This document shows, piece after piece, positions 1 through 7,079 of a DNA stretch of 21,216 bases. This stretch comes from an uncultured Clostridia bacterium. Lineage in GTDB: Bacteria; Bacillota; Clostridia; TANB77; CAG-508. The stretch lies in assembly GCA_947626205.1 (NCBI GenBank), contig CANQRO010000014.1, positions 1 to 21,216 on the forward strand. Direction: 5' to 3'. The position numbers were made by a program, and so were the translations under genes. Position 1 is the first letter of the stretch. The number at the start of each line of letters is the position of its first letter. The notes under the pieces are model-generated. The model did not search any database. It was not told the origin of the DNA and worked only from the letters and a program-made list of their open reading frames with translations.

Positions 1-663
1 GGCAACCGAGCGGGTTTCTTCAAGAGCTTCTTTTATTGTATTTAAAGAGATATTATTGGCAAGTCCTGTTGCAATAACTGTTGCATCTTTTCCATCTCCA
101 AACAATATACCTTTTCCTATTTCAAATTTTTGATCTTCATTATATATTATAGGAGATTTTAATCTACATAAACGTACATATGTTGGTCCATTTATTTTAG
201 AAATCTCTTCAATTGCCCATTTTGTTTCTATATCATCAGATACACTAAGAACTGTCATATTAGGAAGTCCTCTCATAAGTCCTATATCTTCTAACATTTG
301 ATGTGTTGCTCCATCTTCTCCTACAGATATTCCAGCATGGGTTGCACAAATTTTTACATTTAATTTTGGATAGCAAATACTATTACGAATTTGATCATAT
401 GCTCTTCCTGCTGCAAATACAGCAAATGTGCTTACATATGGGATAAAGCCACAAGTAGAAATTCCTGCTGCAGTAGACATCATGTCTTGTTCTGCAATTC
501 CCATATCAAAAAATCTATTTGGAAATTTTTTAGCAAATATTGATGTCTTAGTCGCTTCTGATAAATCTGCATCAAATACAACTATTTTTTCATTTTTTTC
601 TCCTAGTTCAGATAATTTATTTCCATAGCTCTCACGAGTTGCTATTTTTACATCTAAATTCAT
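1..663 (-). CDS. Transketolase, C-terminal half (partial, cut by window edge)
   Basis: Translating the minus strand from the ATG at 663 gives a protein starting MNLDVKIATRESYGNKLSEL and continuing past base 1 without a stop. It is the pyrimidine-binding and C-terminal part of a split transketolase. Visible motifs are the FDMGIAEQDM block, whose Glu is the catalytic residue that activates the thiamine cofactor, and THAGISVGEDGATHQ, typical of the C-terminal subunit. It should pair with the N-terminal half encoded at 885-1703 to move two-carbon units between sugar phosphates in the non-oxidative pentose phosphate pathway, in the cytoplasm. An alternative in-frame ATG lies at 675; I prefer 663 because a GGA-type site lies about 5 bases before it. 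The end of the gene is outside the window. DXP synthase and other two-subunit TPP enzymes are related, but the motif spelling fits transketolase. Confidence 0.93.
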   Translation of the reverse strand, partial: MNLDVKIATRESYGNKLSELGEKNEKIVVFDADLSEATKTSIFAKKFPNRFFDMGIAEQDMMSTAAGISTCGFIPYVSTFAVFAAGRAYDQIRNSICYPKLNVKICATHAGISVGEDGATHQMLEDIGLMRGLPNMTVLSVSDDIETKWAIEEISKINGPTYVRLCRLKSPIIYNEDQKFEIGKGILFGDGKDATVIATGLANNISLNTIKEALEETRSVA

Positions 664-740
664 ATTCTTCCACATACCTTGCTTATATATTTAGGTTTTT
701 ACCATTTTAGGTTTTACCTATAAACCCATTATTATCTCAA

Positions 741-860
741 TATCTTCTATTCTAATTATTTATCTTCTATTCTGACTATTTATCTTCTATTCTAATTATT
801 TATCTTCTATTCTAATTATTTATCTTCTATTCTGACTATTTATCTTCTATTTTAATTATT
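741..860. repeat. 20-bp tandem repeat between the transketolase halves
   Basis: Six uninterrupted 20-base copies of tatcttctattctaattatt lie at 741-760, 761-780, 781-800, 801-820, 821-840 and 841-860. Copies 2 and 5 carry the same variant (tctgactatt), and copy 6 has one change, so the array reads A B A, A B A-prime: a 60-bp block duplicated once. Degenerate copies continue to about 899 and overlap the last codons and stop of the upstream transketolase half. On the minus strand each unit carries TAG and TAA triplets. It fills most of the 221-base gap between the two genes, which otherwise shows no gene. Array length probably varies between strains. Confidence 0.95.
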
Positions 861-884
861 CATTTTCTATTTTTCATTTATTTT

Positions 885-1703
885 CTATTTTAATTCTTCG
901 ATTGCAATTTTATATTCTTCATCATTTGGTGCTTTTCCATGCCATCCTACTTGATTTTCCATATAGCTTACACCTTTTCCTTTGATTGTTTTAGCAATTA
1001 TTGCTGTTGGCTTTCCTTTAACTAATTTTGCTTTATTAAATGCATCTATCAATTCTTGTATGTTATGTCCATCTACATTAATAACGTTAAATCCAAAACT
1101 CTCAAATTTTAAATCAATTGGGTATGAGTTCATAACTTTCTCTATACTACCGTCAATTTGTAAATTATTATTGTCTACAATAACGCATAAGTTATCTAAT
1201 TTATAATGACTTGCACTCATTAATGCTTCCCAGATTTGGCCTTCTTCTATTTCTCCATCACCAACTAAGCAATAAACTCTATAACCATCTCTATTTAATT
1301 TAGATGCCATAGCCATACCATTAGCACAAGATATTCCCTGTCCTAAAGAACCTGTAGACATATCTACACCAGGAACATGCTTCATATCTGGATGTCCTTG
1401 TAAAACACTATCTATTCCTCTAAAAGTTAATAATTCTTTTTTATCAAAATATCCTCTTTCAGCAAGTGTACTATATAATGCCGGCGATGCATGTCCTTTA
1501 GATAGAACAAATCTATCTCTTCCAGATGCTTTTGGATCTTTAGGGTTAATATTCATTTGATTAAAATATAATACTGTTAAAATATCAGCTGCAGAAAGTG
1601 AACCACCAGGATGCCCAGATTTTCCAGCATGTACTGCTTCTATAATTCCATAGCGGATTTTTTTTGCTATTTCTTTTAATTCATTAACATCAGTAATTTT
1701 CAA
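885..1703 (-). CDS. Transketolase, N-terminal (TPP-binding) half
   Basis: This 272-residue protein is the diphosphate-binding half of a two-gene transketolase. Seen in the sequence are GKSGHPGGSLSAADI near the N terminus, DRFVLSKGHASPALY, and the thiamine-diphosphate/Mg motif running from GDGEIEEGQIWEAL to VDNNNLQIDG. It ends with YKIAIEELK, the usual end of this half. I place the start at the TTG at 1703, because GGAG lies 8 bases upstream of it; the in-frame GTG at 1712 would overlap that ribosome site. It comes before the C-terminal half (1-663) on the same strand, separated by a tandem-repeat spacer. A weak promoter is seen at 1731-1759. Split transketolases are common in Clostridia and archaea, so the split itself is normal rather than a mutation. 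Confidence 0.95.
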   Translation of the reverse strand: MKITDVNELKEIAKKIRYGIIEAVHAGKSGHPGGSLSAADILTVLYFNQMNINPKDPKASGRDRFVLSKGHASPALYSTLAERGYFDKKELLTFRGIDSVLQGHPDMKHVPGVDMSTGSLGQGISCANGMAMASKLNRDGYRVYCLVGDGEIEEGQIWEALMSASHYKLDNLCVIVDNNNLQIDGSIEKVMNSYPIDLKFESFGFNVINVDGHNIQELIDAFNKAKLVKGKPTAIIAKTIKGKGVSYMENQVGWHGKAPNDEEYKIAIEELK

Positions 1704-1730
1704 AAAAATCACTCCAATCTTATTTTTCTT

Positions 1731-1759
1731 ATATTATCATACCAATTAAAAAAACACAA
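1731..1759 (-). promoter_or_regulatory. Candidate sigma-A promoter for the transketolase genes
   Basis: On the minus strand TTGTGT (1759-1754) and TAATAT (1736-1731) are separated by 17 bases, about 28 bases before the proposed TTG start. Both boxes deviate from consensus, so this is a plausible but weak call. Confidence 0.45.
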
Positions 1760-1787
1760 GAAGAAAAATATATAAGTATATTTTTTT

Positions 1788-1822
1788 AAGTCCTTCGCCT
1801 TTAAGAATAAGACGAAGGACTT
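1788..1822. terminator. Hairpin between hemW and transketolase
   Basis: A perfect 10-bp inverted repeat AAGTCCTTCG / CGAAGGACTT (1788-1797 and 1813-1822) has a 15-base loop. The T-run follows the stem on the plus strand, while the minus strand, which carries hemW, has an A-run there. It sits just after hemW, so it probably ends that operon, but the geometry is better for plus-strand termination. Confidence 0.6.
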
Positions 1823-1849
1823 TTTACATAATAGATTTCTTTAATATAT

Positions 1850-3001
1850 TTATGTGAATTCTTCCCAAACTAAATTTGCAAAATCTAATCCTTTTTCTGA
1901 TAATTTTATTTGATCTACGTTTATTTCTATTAATTCTTCATTCACTAATTTATTTAGTTCTTTACGAAATATATATATTGGATTTTGGATAAATTTATTC
2001 TTAAACTCAGAAATAGAAATTCCTTCTAATTTTCGTAATCCCAACATCATATATTCTTTTTCTTCTTCTTGCAAAGTTTGGTTTTCATGTATTGTTACTA
2101 TTGAAGGTTTAGATTCTTCATTTTCGTTTAAATAATAATTTATATATTGCTCTAAATTTTCTGTATTTGAATATCTCTTTTTTTCTAAATATGAATGCGC
2201 CGATATTCCAAAACCTATATATTCTTTTTGAAGCCAGCAATTATAATTATGTCTTGACATTTTATTTTTCTTTGCAAAATTTGATATTTCATAATGTATA
2301 TATCCATTTTTTTCAAGTATTTTTTTTGTATTCCAATACATTTTTCTTTCTTCTTCATCTTGTGGCAATTCTAACACATTATTTTTTATCATATTATCTA
2401 GTACAGTATTCTCTTCCAGTATTAATGAATATAGTGAAATATGTTCTGGTTTTAATGAAATTACTTTATTTAAACTTTCTTCTAACATTTCTTCTGTCTG
2501 GTTCGGTAATGCTAGCATTAAATCAACATTAATATTTTCAAATCCAACTTGCCTAGCCATATTATAGGTAAATAAAAATTCTTCATATGTATGGATTCTT
2601 CCTATTTGTTGTAATAGGAAATTATTAGTAGATTGTAGTCCAATACTAAGTCTATTTATACCACATAAAATATAATCATCTAGTTTGTCCTTTGTAACAG
2701 TTCCTGGATTTACTTCAATAGTAATTTCTGCATTTTCTTGTATTAAATAATTGTTTTTAATAGTTTTTAATATTTCTACAATATATTTACTATCTATGTA
2801 AGATGGCGTACCTCCTCCTATATAAATAGTTGTAACTAAGTAATCTTTTCCCTTTTTACTTTCATTAATAATTTCCTTTTTTAACGCGTTTATATAAGAT
2901 TCTATTTCTTTTTCCTTTCCTTTAAAAGAAATAAAATCACAATAATAACATTTGCTTTTGCAGAAAGGAATATGTACATAAATTCCTAATTCTTTTTTCA
3001 T
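1850..3001 (-). CDS. hemW: HemW-like radical SAM haem chaperone
   Basis: This 383-residue radical SAM protein starts MKKELGIYVHIPFCKSKCYY. Cys14, Cys18 and Cys21 form the CX3CX2C cluster site, followed by Asp-Phe rather than the extra Cys seen in true coproporphyrinogen III dehydrogenase (HemN); that spelling marks HemW. GGGTP (residues 62-66) and EVNPGT (about 96-101) are SAM-binding radical SAM motifs, and the C-terminal HemN_C-like domain includes EYMMLGLRKLEGIS. HemW binds haem and hands it to acceptor proteins; many annotations still call it a coproporphyrinogen oxidase. AAGGAG lies 5 bases before the ATG. It follows whiA across an 82-base gap that holds a large palindrome, so it may be partly separated from that operon. 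Confidence 0.93.
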   Translation of the reverse strand: MKKELGIYVHIPFCKSKCYYCDFISFKGKEKEIESYINALKKEIINESKKGKDYLVTTIYIGGGTPSYIDSKYIVEILKTIKNNYLIQENAEITIEVNPGTVTKDKLDDYILCGINRLSIGLQSTNNFLLQQIGRIHTYEEFLFTYNMARQVGFENINVDLMLALPNQTEEMLEESLNKVISLKPEHISLYSLILEENTVLDNMIKNNVLELPQDEEERKMYWNTKKILEKNGYIHYEISNFAKKNKMSRHNYNCWLQKEYIGFGISAHSYLEKKRYSNTENLEQYINYYLNENEESKPSIVTIHENQTLQEEEKEYMMLGLRKLEGISISEFKNKFIQNPIYIFRKELNKLVNEELIEINVDQIKLSEKGLDFANLVWEEFT

Positions 3002-3016
3002 CTTAACTCCTTATAT

Positions 3017-3060
3017 AAAATTATGTATAATGAACTATATAGTTCATTATATATAATTTT
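3017..3060. terminator. 44-bp palindrome between whiA and hemW
   Basis: Arms 3017-3038 and 3039-3060 are reverse complements over 22 bases with a single mismatch (a G-T type pair) and no spacer. The centre is tgaactatatagttca. It lies between the whiA stop and the hemW ribosome site, where a transcription terminator or processing site would be expected. The stem is AT-rich. Confidence 0.7.
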
Positions 3061-3083
3061 TGTCCATTTTTTACTTATATGTT

Positions 3084-3983
3084 TTATTTCGATTTTAATT
3101 TTCTATATTCCTCTGCTATCTCGCCAATTTTCTTTAGCCTATGGTTTACTCCAGATTTTCCTATTGGTTCGTCTAACATCTGCCCTAATTCAGTTAAACT
3201 TACTTCTGGATTTTCTATTCTTAATATTGCAATCTTTCTTAAATTTTCTGGAAGTTCTTCGAATTTTTTAATACTTTTTAAGTATGTAATATTTTGTATT
3301 TGTTCTACAGCTGCATTAACCGTTTTATTTAAATTAGCTGTTTCGCAGTTTACTAAGCGATTTACGTTATTTCTTGTATTTCTTACCACTCTAATCTCTT
3401 CAAAATCTAATACCGCTTTATTAGCACCAATCAGTGCTAAAAATTTAGATATTTCTTCTGAATCTTTTATGTATATAGATGTAGCATTCTTTCTTTCTAA
3501 TATTTTTGCTTGTATATTAAAACTATTCAATACTTCTATAAGACATTGTGCATTTTTAACATTGCTAAGTAAAACTTCTAAATGATATTTTTTGTTAGGA
3601 TTATTTAAGGATCCTCCTCCTAAAAATGCTCCTCTAACAAATGCTTTTTTTTCAATATCATTTTTCACAAATTTTTTAAAATTTTCTTCTTGTATTTGAA
3701 TTTTTTTATCTATATAACTTAAGTACTCGCACTCCACTTTGTCAAATGAAATAATATAATTTTTTCCTTGTATTTCAATTTTGTAATTAAAATTTAGATT
3801 ATTTAATAATTTACCAAAACGATTTATATTAAATTCATTTTCTGTAGAATACTTAATTTTAGATTTTGTAACATTAATGTTATTGCTAATAAGATAACCT
3901 ATAAACTCTAATTTTACAGCTTCTTTATTTGATAAATTATTTATTTTACTTAATTCTTCTTTCATTTTTTTAGAAAACGACAT
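3084..3983 (-). CDS. whiA: WhiA-family DNA-binding regulator
   Basis: This 299-residue protein starts MSFSKKMKEELSKI, like other WhiA proteins. The N-terminal half resembles a LAGLIDADG homing-endonuclease fold without nuclease function, with RGAFLGGGSLNNPNKKYHLE as its signature (around residues 117-136). The C-terminal helix-turn-helix contains LRKIAILRIENPEVSLTELG and GKSGVNHRLKKIGEIAEEY. WhiA controls sporulation and cell division in actinobacteria and influences division and chromosome segregation in Bacillus. Length and both domains are complete. It sits between prmC (55 bases upstream) and hemW. In many Firmicutes whiA follows yvcK and rapZ, which are not here. The translation start region is odd: the good ribosome site is 35 bases away (see 3984-4024). 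Confidence 0.95.
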   Translation of the reverse strand: MSFSKKMKEELSKINNLSNKEAVKLEFIGYLISNNINVTKSKIKYSTENEFNINRFGKLLNNLNFNYKIEIQGKNYIISFDKVECEYLSYIDKKIQIQEENFKKFVKNDIEKKAFVRGAFLGGGSLNNPNKKYHLEVLLSNVKNAQCLIEVLNSFNIQAKILERKNATSIYIKDSEEISKFLALIGANKAVLDFEEIRVVRNTRNNVNRLVNCETANLNKTVNAAVEQIQNITYLKSIKKFEELPENLRKIAILRIENPEVSLTELGQMLDEPIGKSGVNHRLKKIGEIAEEYRKLKSK

Positions 3984-4024
3984 ATCAATTCTATATGTTA
4001 GTTTATATTAACATACTTCTCCTT
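3984..4024 (-). promoter_or_regulatory. Unusual whiA leader: displaced ribosome site, mini-ORF, hairpin
   Basis: On the minus strand GGAG (4022-4019) is 35 bases from the whiA ATG (3983). Instead it lies 4 bases before an ATG (4014) that opens a three-codon ORF, ATG TTA ATA then TAA. The bases TATGTTA and TAACATA flanking this mini-ORF form a 7-bp stem with an 8-base loop. No in-frame ATG, GTG or TTG lies nearer the ribosome site. Confidence 0.55.
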
Positions 4025-4038
4025 TCTTTGTAAGATTA

Positions 4039-4887
4039 TTACTGTTTACTAAAATGAATCATACGATTAAATCCTGCTAAGTCTTTCTTTATTTCTATAT
4101 TTGAAAAAGAGCCTTTTTCCTTAATTAACTTTATTACCTCATCTTTTTGGTCAAACCCGATTTCTAAAAACACTTCTCCCCTTGGTTCTAAGAAATCATT
4201 TATTTCATTTATTATTAATTTATAAAATTTTAATCCATCTTTACCTCCATCTAAAGCAATATGTGGCTCATTTTGTACATCTTCTTCTAATGTATTTATT
4301 ACTGATGTTTTTATATATGGTGGATTTGAAACAATTATATTAAATTTTTCATGAATGTTTTTAAATAAATCTGATTCATAAAAATCAATATTAGATATTA
4401 CTTTATTTTTTATTGCATTTCTTTTTGCTATTTCTAAAGCACTCTTACTAATATCTACGCATACTACATTACAGTTTGCAACGTATTTAGCAATTGAAAT
4501 TCCTATTGCTCCACTTCCTGTACATAAATCTAATATTTTATATTGTTTATTTGGATTTTTATTACAAAATTCAATTACATTTTCTACTGTAATTTCAGTA
4601 TCAGCTCTTGGTATTAATACATTTTCATCTACGTAGAAATTTAATTTCATAAATTCTTGAACTTTAGTAATATATTGTAATGGTATGCCATTTAATAACT
4701 TATTTATATTTTCTAAATATTGGTTTTCTTCTTTGTTAGTTAATTCTTTATTGTAATAAATTATTAAGTAGTCCTTTTTTATCTTTAATGTATGGCAAAG
4801 AAGTATTTTTGCCTTTAAATTTGGTTCTTGTATTTTATTATCTTTTAGCTTTTTTATTGCTAAACTTAGTACTTTTTCTAAAGTCAT
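4039..4887 (-). CDS. prmC: PrmC, release factor glutamine methyltransferase
   Basis: This 282-residue class I SAM-dependent methyltransferase modifies the glutamine of the GGQ motif in peptide release factors RF1 and RF2, which improves termination. Seen: an N-terminal helical release-factor-binding domain, LIPRADTE (about residues 91-98), the SAM-binding LDLCTGSGAIGISIA (about 119-133), and the catalytic NPPY at 188-191 within IIVSNPPYI. AAGGAG lies 6 bases before the ATG. It starts 13 bases after the stop of the 4901-5980 gene, so the two are very likely cotranscribed. Its usual partner prfA is not in the window. The motifs leave little doubt about the family. Confidence 0.95.
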   Translation of the reverse strand: MTLEKVLSLAIKKLKDNKIQEPNLKAKILLCHTLKIKKDYLIIYYNKELTNKEENQYLENINKLLNGIPLQYITKVQEFMKLNFYVDENVLIPRADTEITVENVIEFCNKNPNKQYKILDLCTGSGAIGISIAKYVANCNVVCVDISKSALEIAKRNAIKNKVISNIDFYESDLFKNIHEKFNIIVSNPPYIKTSVINTLEEDVQNEPHIALDGGKDGLKFYKLIINEINDFLEPRGEVFLEIGFDQKDEVIKLIKEKGSFSNIEIKKDLAGFNRMIHFSKQ

Positions 4888-4900
4888 GTACTTCTCCTTT

Positions 4901-5980
4901 TTATTTTACTATCCATCCTATTTCATTATCTTTTACTAATAAATTGGCTCTTACAGATACAATTGGTCTTAATGAACTTGATGAAAATGTTATTAAATTA
5001 TTTATAGTACAAAAATGTCCCATTCCTACACCTGTATTTGTCATTTCATAAATAACATATAAACAATCCTCATTATACATATGTATTGAACGTGTAGCAA
5101 TCCAATATGAATCATTTCTATTTTTAGCAGATATTATATTTGTAATATCGCTTGGATCTTTTTTAGAATCATTTTTTACAGTAAATGAAAAAAAGGTTTG
5201 ATATGGCTTTATGCTATTTGCTCTAGATGCATTTCCTTCTAATTTTCCTTCAACTCTTGGATATAATTCATTTTGCTCACTTATATCTAATCCATCTTGT
5301 TTTTCATATCCATTGATTACACTAAATTTTTCATTTTCATATATAATTGGATATACGGCTCTCTTATATTCAGTAGTTGGTTGAGTTAAAAATGTTATTT
5401 TTTCTTCTCCTTTTTGTCCTTTACTATTATTATATATCATCTGCAATGATTCTTGCGGTATTTTGGCTATTATATCTTCTAGCTTTATGCTTCTAGCTTT
5501 GATTTGTTTTTTGTTATTTCCATATAATGCATTACACGCATCATTTAATAATTTAACAGCATTATTATATCCTTGTGTGCCATCTAATGGCAATTTACCG
5601 ATTGTTGATTTATTTGATATTAAATCTATTATTCCTGTTTCTTTATTAATATTTAATACTCTCCATTTTGTAATATTAAAATTTTCACTCTCATTATCTA
5701 ATAAAATATCATTTGATGAGCTACCAGAGCAATATTGTGCAGCCCAGTTATAAGTAGAACTTTCTGGAATATAAGTTACTTCATCACCTACTAATAAATT
5801 TTCTGGTATATCTGGTATATATCCGTCATCTTCTAATTCTTCCATTAATTCTTTAGTAGAATATTCGCTTGTTTTTATATTATTGGTCCATAAAGCGAAA
5901 TAAATCGCTATCATTAATATAATGAATAGCAAAATGCTGCATACAGTTATAACTGTATTTTTTCTGTTTGGTTTTTTCAT
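4901..5980 (-). CDS. Membrane-anchored surface-type protein of unknown function (paralogue A)
   Basis: This 359-residue protein has a short basic N terminus (MKKPNRKN), one transmembrane segment (about residues 9-31) and a large, probably extracytoplasmic, domain. There is no prepilin cleavage motif. The block GYNNAVKLLNDACNALYGN (137-155), the preceding KWRVLNINKETGIIDLIS, and the C-terminal pattern YWIATRSI followed by LRPIVSVRANLL recur in the 18580-19794 protein. The WIATR / LRP pattern recalls DUF6273 or formylglycine-enzyme/C-type-lectin-like modules of clostridial surface proteins; that is inference from memory. Start: the ATG at 5980, with GGAGG 8 bases upstream; an in-frame upstream ATG lacks this. 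A near-consensus promoter lies at 6104-6132. It abuts prmC by 13 bases, so a surface protein appears to lead a housekeeping operon. Function unknown. Confidence 0.85.
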   Translation of the reverse strand: MKKPNRKNTVITVCSILLFIILMIAIYFALWTNNIKTSEYSTKELMEELEDDGYIPDIPENLLVGDEVTYIPESSTYNWAAQYCSGSSSNDILLDNESENFNITKWRVLNINKETGIIDLISNKSTIGKLPLDGTQGYNNAVKLLNDACNALYGNNKKQIKARSIKLEDIIAKIPQESLQMIYNNSKGQKGEEKITFLTQPTTEYKRAVYPIIYENEKFSVINGYEKQDGLDISEQNELYPRVEGKLEGNASRANSIKPYQTFFSFTVKNDSKKDPSDITNIISAKNRNDSYWIATRSIHMYNEDCLYVIYEMTNTGVGMGHFCTINNLITFSSSSLRPIVSVRANLLVKDNEIGWIVK

Positions 5981-6079
5981 TGTATTTTCCTCCTTATTTT
6001 TGCCCATACTTGCTACCAAACACTAACATCCTACTATTTCAATTATAAATTGATACGATTTATCTTTCCCTTTTTATCC

Positions 6080-6132
6080 ATAGTAATTTATTACTATACC
6101 ATTATTTTACATTTTGCAGTTTTATTTGTCAA
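6080..6132 (-). promoter_or_regulatory. Promoter of the 4901-5980 gene and start-site hairpin
   Basis: On the minus strand TTGACA (6132-6127), 17 bases, then TAAAAT (6109-6104). Just downstream, at the expected transcript start, ATAGTAA / TTACTAT (6080-6086 and 6091-6097) forms a 7-bp hairpin with a 4-base loop. The leader to the ATG is about 117 bases. The rest of the 5981-6286 gap is T-rich and shows nothing more that I can name. Confidence 0.75.
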
Positions 6133-6286
6133 TATTTCTCTTTATTTTTTCTAATATTTTCTTATATTTTCAAGGTTTTACTTATTTTTTGTTCTTAGAA
6201 CTATTTAATTTTTAATATATTTTTTTAATATATTTTTAGTTTAGTTATTTTTAATATTTTAGTTAATTTTGAAAAACCAAAAGTTA

Positions 6287-6490
6287 TTAATGTGTAATAG
6301 TTTCATAAACATCATCTAACCTATTTAAGTCTTTTTCATAAATTTCTTTTATTCTAAGTGTTTCTGCTGAATTTGCAATTTCTTTATTAGACATTATCAT
6401 ATACATTCCCGTTAAAAATAAAACGAAAAACAACATAGAAACAAGTACAAATAAAGTAATTGCTCCTTTATTTTCTTTTAATTTAATCAT
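6287..6490 (-). CDS. Small PilX-like single-membrane-segment protein
   Basis: This 67-residue protein starts MIKLKENKGAITLFVLVSML, with one long hydrophobic helix (about residues 10-32) followed by a charged tail, IKEIYEKDLNRLDDVYETITH. The short basic leader, Gly, then a long hydrophobic helix resembles PilX-type minor pilin N termini, but the residue after the Gly is Ala and there is no Glu five positions on, so prepilin processing is uncertain. GGAGG lies 7 bases before the ATG. It follows the 6515-6994 gene by 24 bases, so the two form an operon. The tail may have been shortened relative to full pilins, or it may be a genuine small membrane protein. Role unknown; envelope location is likely. 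Confidence 0.8.
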   Translation of the reverse strand: MIKLKENKGAITLFVLVSMLFFVLFLTGMYMIMSNKEIANSAETLRIKEIYEKDLNRLDDVYETITH

Positions 6491-6514
6491 ATGTTCCCTC
6501 CAATTTTTAATAAT

Positions 6515-6994
6515 TTATCCGAATACACACAATAATACTACTACTGCAATTAACATTGCTCCATCTAAATTTTCACTCTTGAACTCCTCTTCTGAAGTAT
6601 TTTCACCAATTTCGTTTACAATAGAAACATTTGCATAATCTACATCTTGAAAACGAAATCCCATTCTAAAATCTTGTGATTTACCCGGTGCTATATTATC
6701 TAATTTAACATATTTGGTTCCAACACATACATCTCTTTTTGTGTATAGATCAATTTTTAAATATGTATCTTTTACATCTTCATTTCTTGCATTGCTAACT
6801 TTTCCACCAACATACCCATTTACATATGTTGCTTTCGCTTCATTTATTTCTATTTGTATACCTACTGCCTGTGCAATATTTAATCCTATTTCATCATATG
6901 ATGCCTTTAAACCAACATTTATCATCACATTAGAGAAAATGTAAAATAGTATTACTATTAGTGCATATATTCCAAAAGTCTTCATTCTATCCAT
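6515..6994 (-). CDS. Two-membrane-segment protein with an FxLYD-like domain
   Basis: This 159-residue protein begins MDRMKTFGIYALIVILFYIF and has a transmembrane helix near each end (about residues 6-25 and 140-158), with a beta-rich segment between. The middle part carries GKVSNARNEDVKDTYLKIDL, VCVGTKYVKLDNIAPGKSQD and F-R-M-G-F, which match the pattern of FxLYD domains in Firmicute surface proteins. I choose the ATG at 6994 over 7000 because GGAG is 8 bases before it. The promoter at 7027-7055 is near-consensus. It forms an operon with the PilX-like gene 24 bases downstream. Function not known; probably an envelope protein with the domain outside the membrane, though a C-terminal helix at the very end is unusual for this class. 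Confidence 0.8.
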   Translation of the reverse strand: MDRMKTFGIYALIVILFYIFSNVMINVGLKASYDEIGLNIAQAVGIQIEINEAKATYVNGYVGGKVSNARNEDVKDTYLKIDLYTKRDVCVGTKYVKLDNIAPGKSQDFRMGFRFQDVDYANVSIVNEIGENTSEEEFKSENLDGAMLIAVVVLLCVFG

Positions 6995-7026
6995 ATTCAT
7001 TACTCCATTTCTTTATTTATAGACAT

Positions 7027-7055
7027 ATTATAACATAATAAACATACTTTGTAAA
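7027..7055 (-). promoter_or_regulatory. Near-consensus sigma-A promoter for the 6515-6994 / 6287-6490 operon
   Basis: TTTACA (7055-7050), 17 bases, TATAAT (7032-7027) on the minus strand, with TG one base before the -10 box (extended -10). It lies 33 bases before the ATG and directly after the addA stop, so the envelope genes are transcribed independently of addA. Confidence 0.85.
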
Positions 7056-7079
7056 CTTTTTATATAATTGCATTTTTTA

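Noticed and set aside
741..899. CRISPR array
   Set aside because: The units are directly adjacent with no unique spacers; it is a simple tandem repeat and there are no cas genes.
885..1703. Transketolase broken by the repeat array
   Set aside because: Both halves start and end normally for the two-subunit form found in many Clostridia; the repeat lies between genes.
1788..1822. Plus-strand small RNA ending at this hairpin
   Set aside because: The T-run favours the plus strand, but no promoter-like boxes are found upstream on that strand, so a hemW end structure is the simpler reading.
2167..3585. Plus-strand protein genes across hemW and whiA
   Set aside because: They are antisense to well-conserved genes, have no ribosome sites and consist of Phe/Leu/Ile-rich sequence typical of shadow frames.
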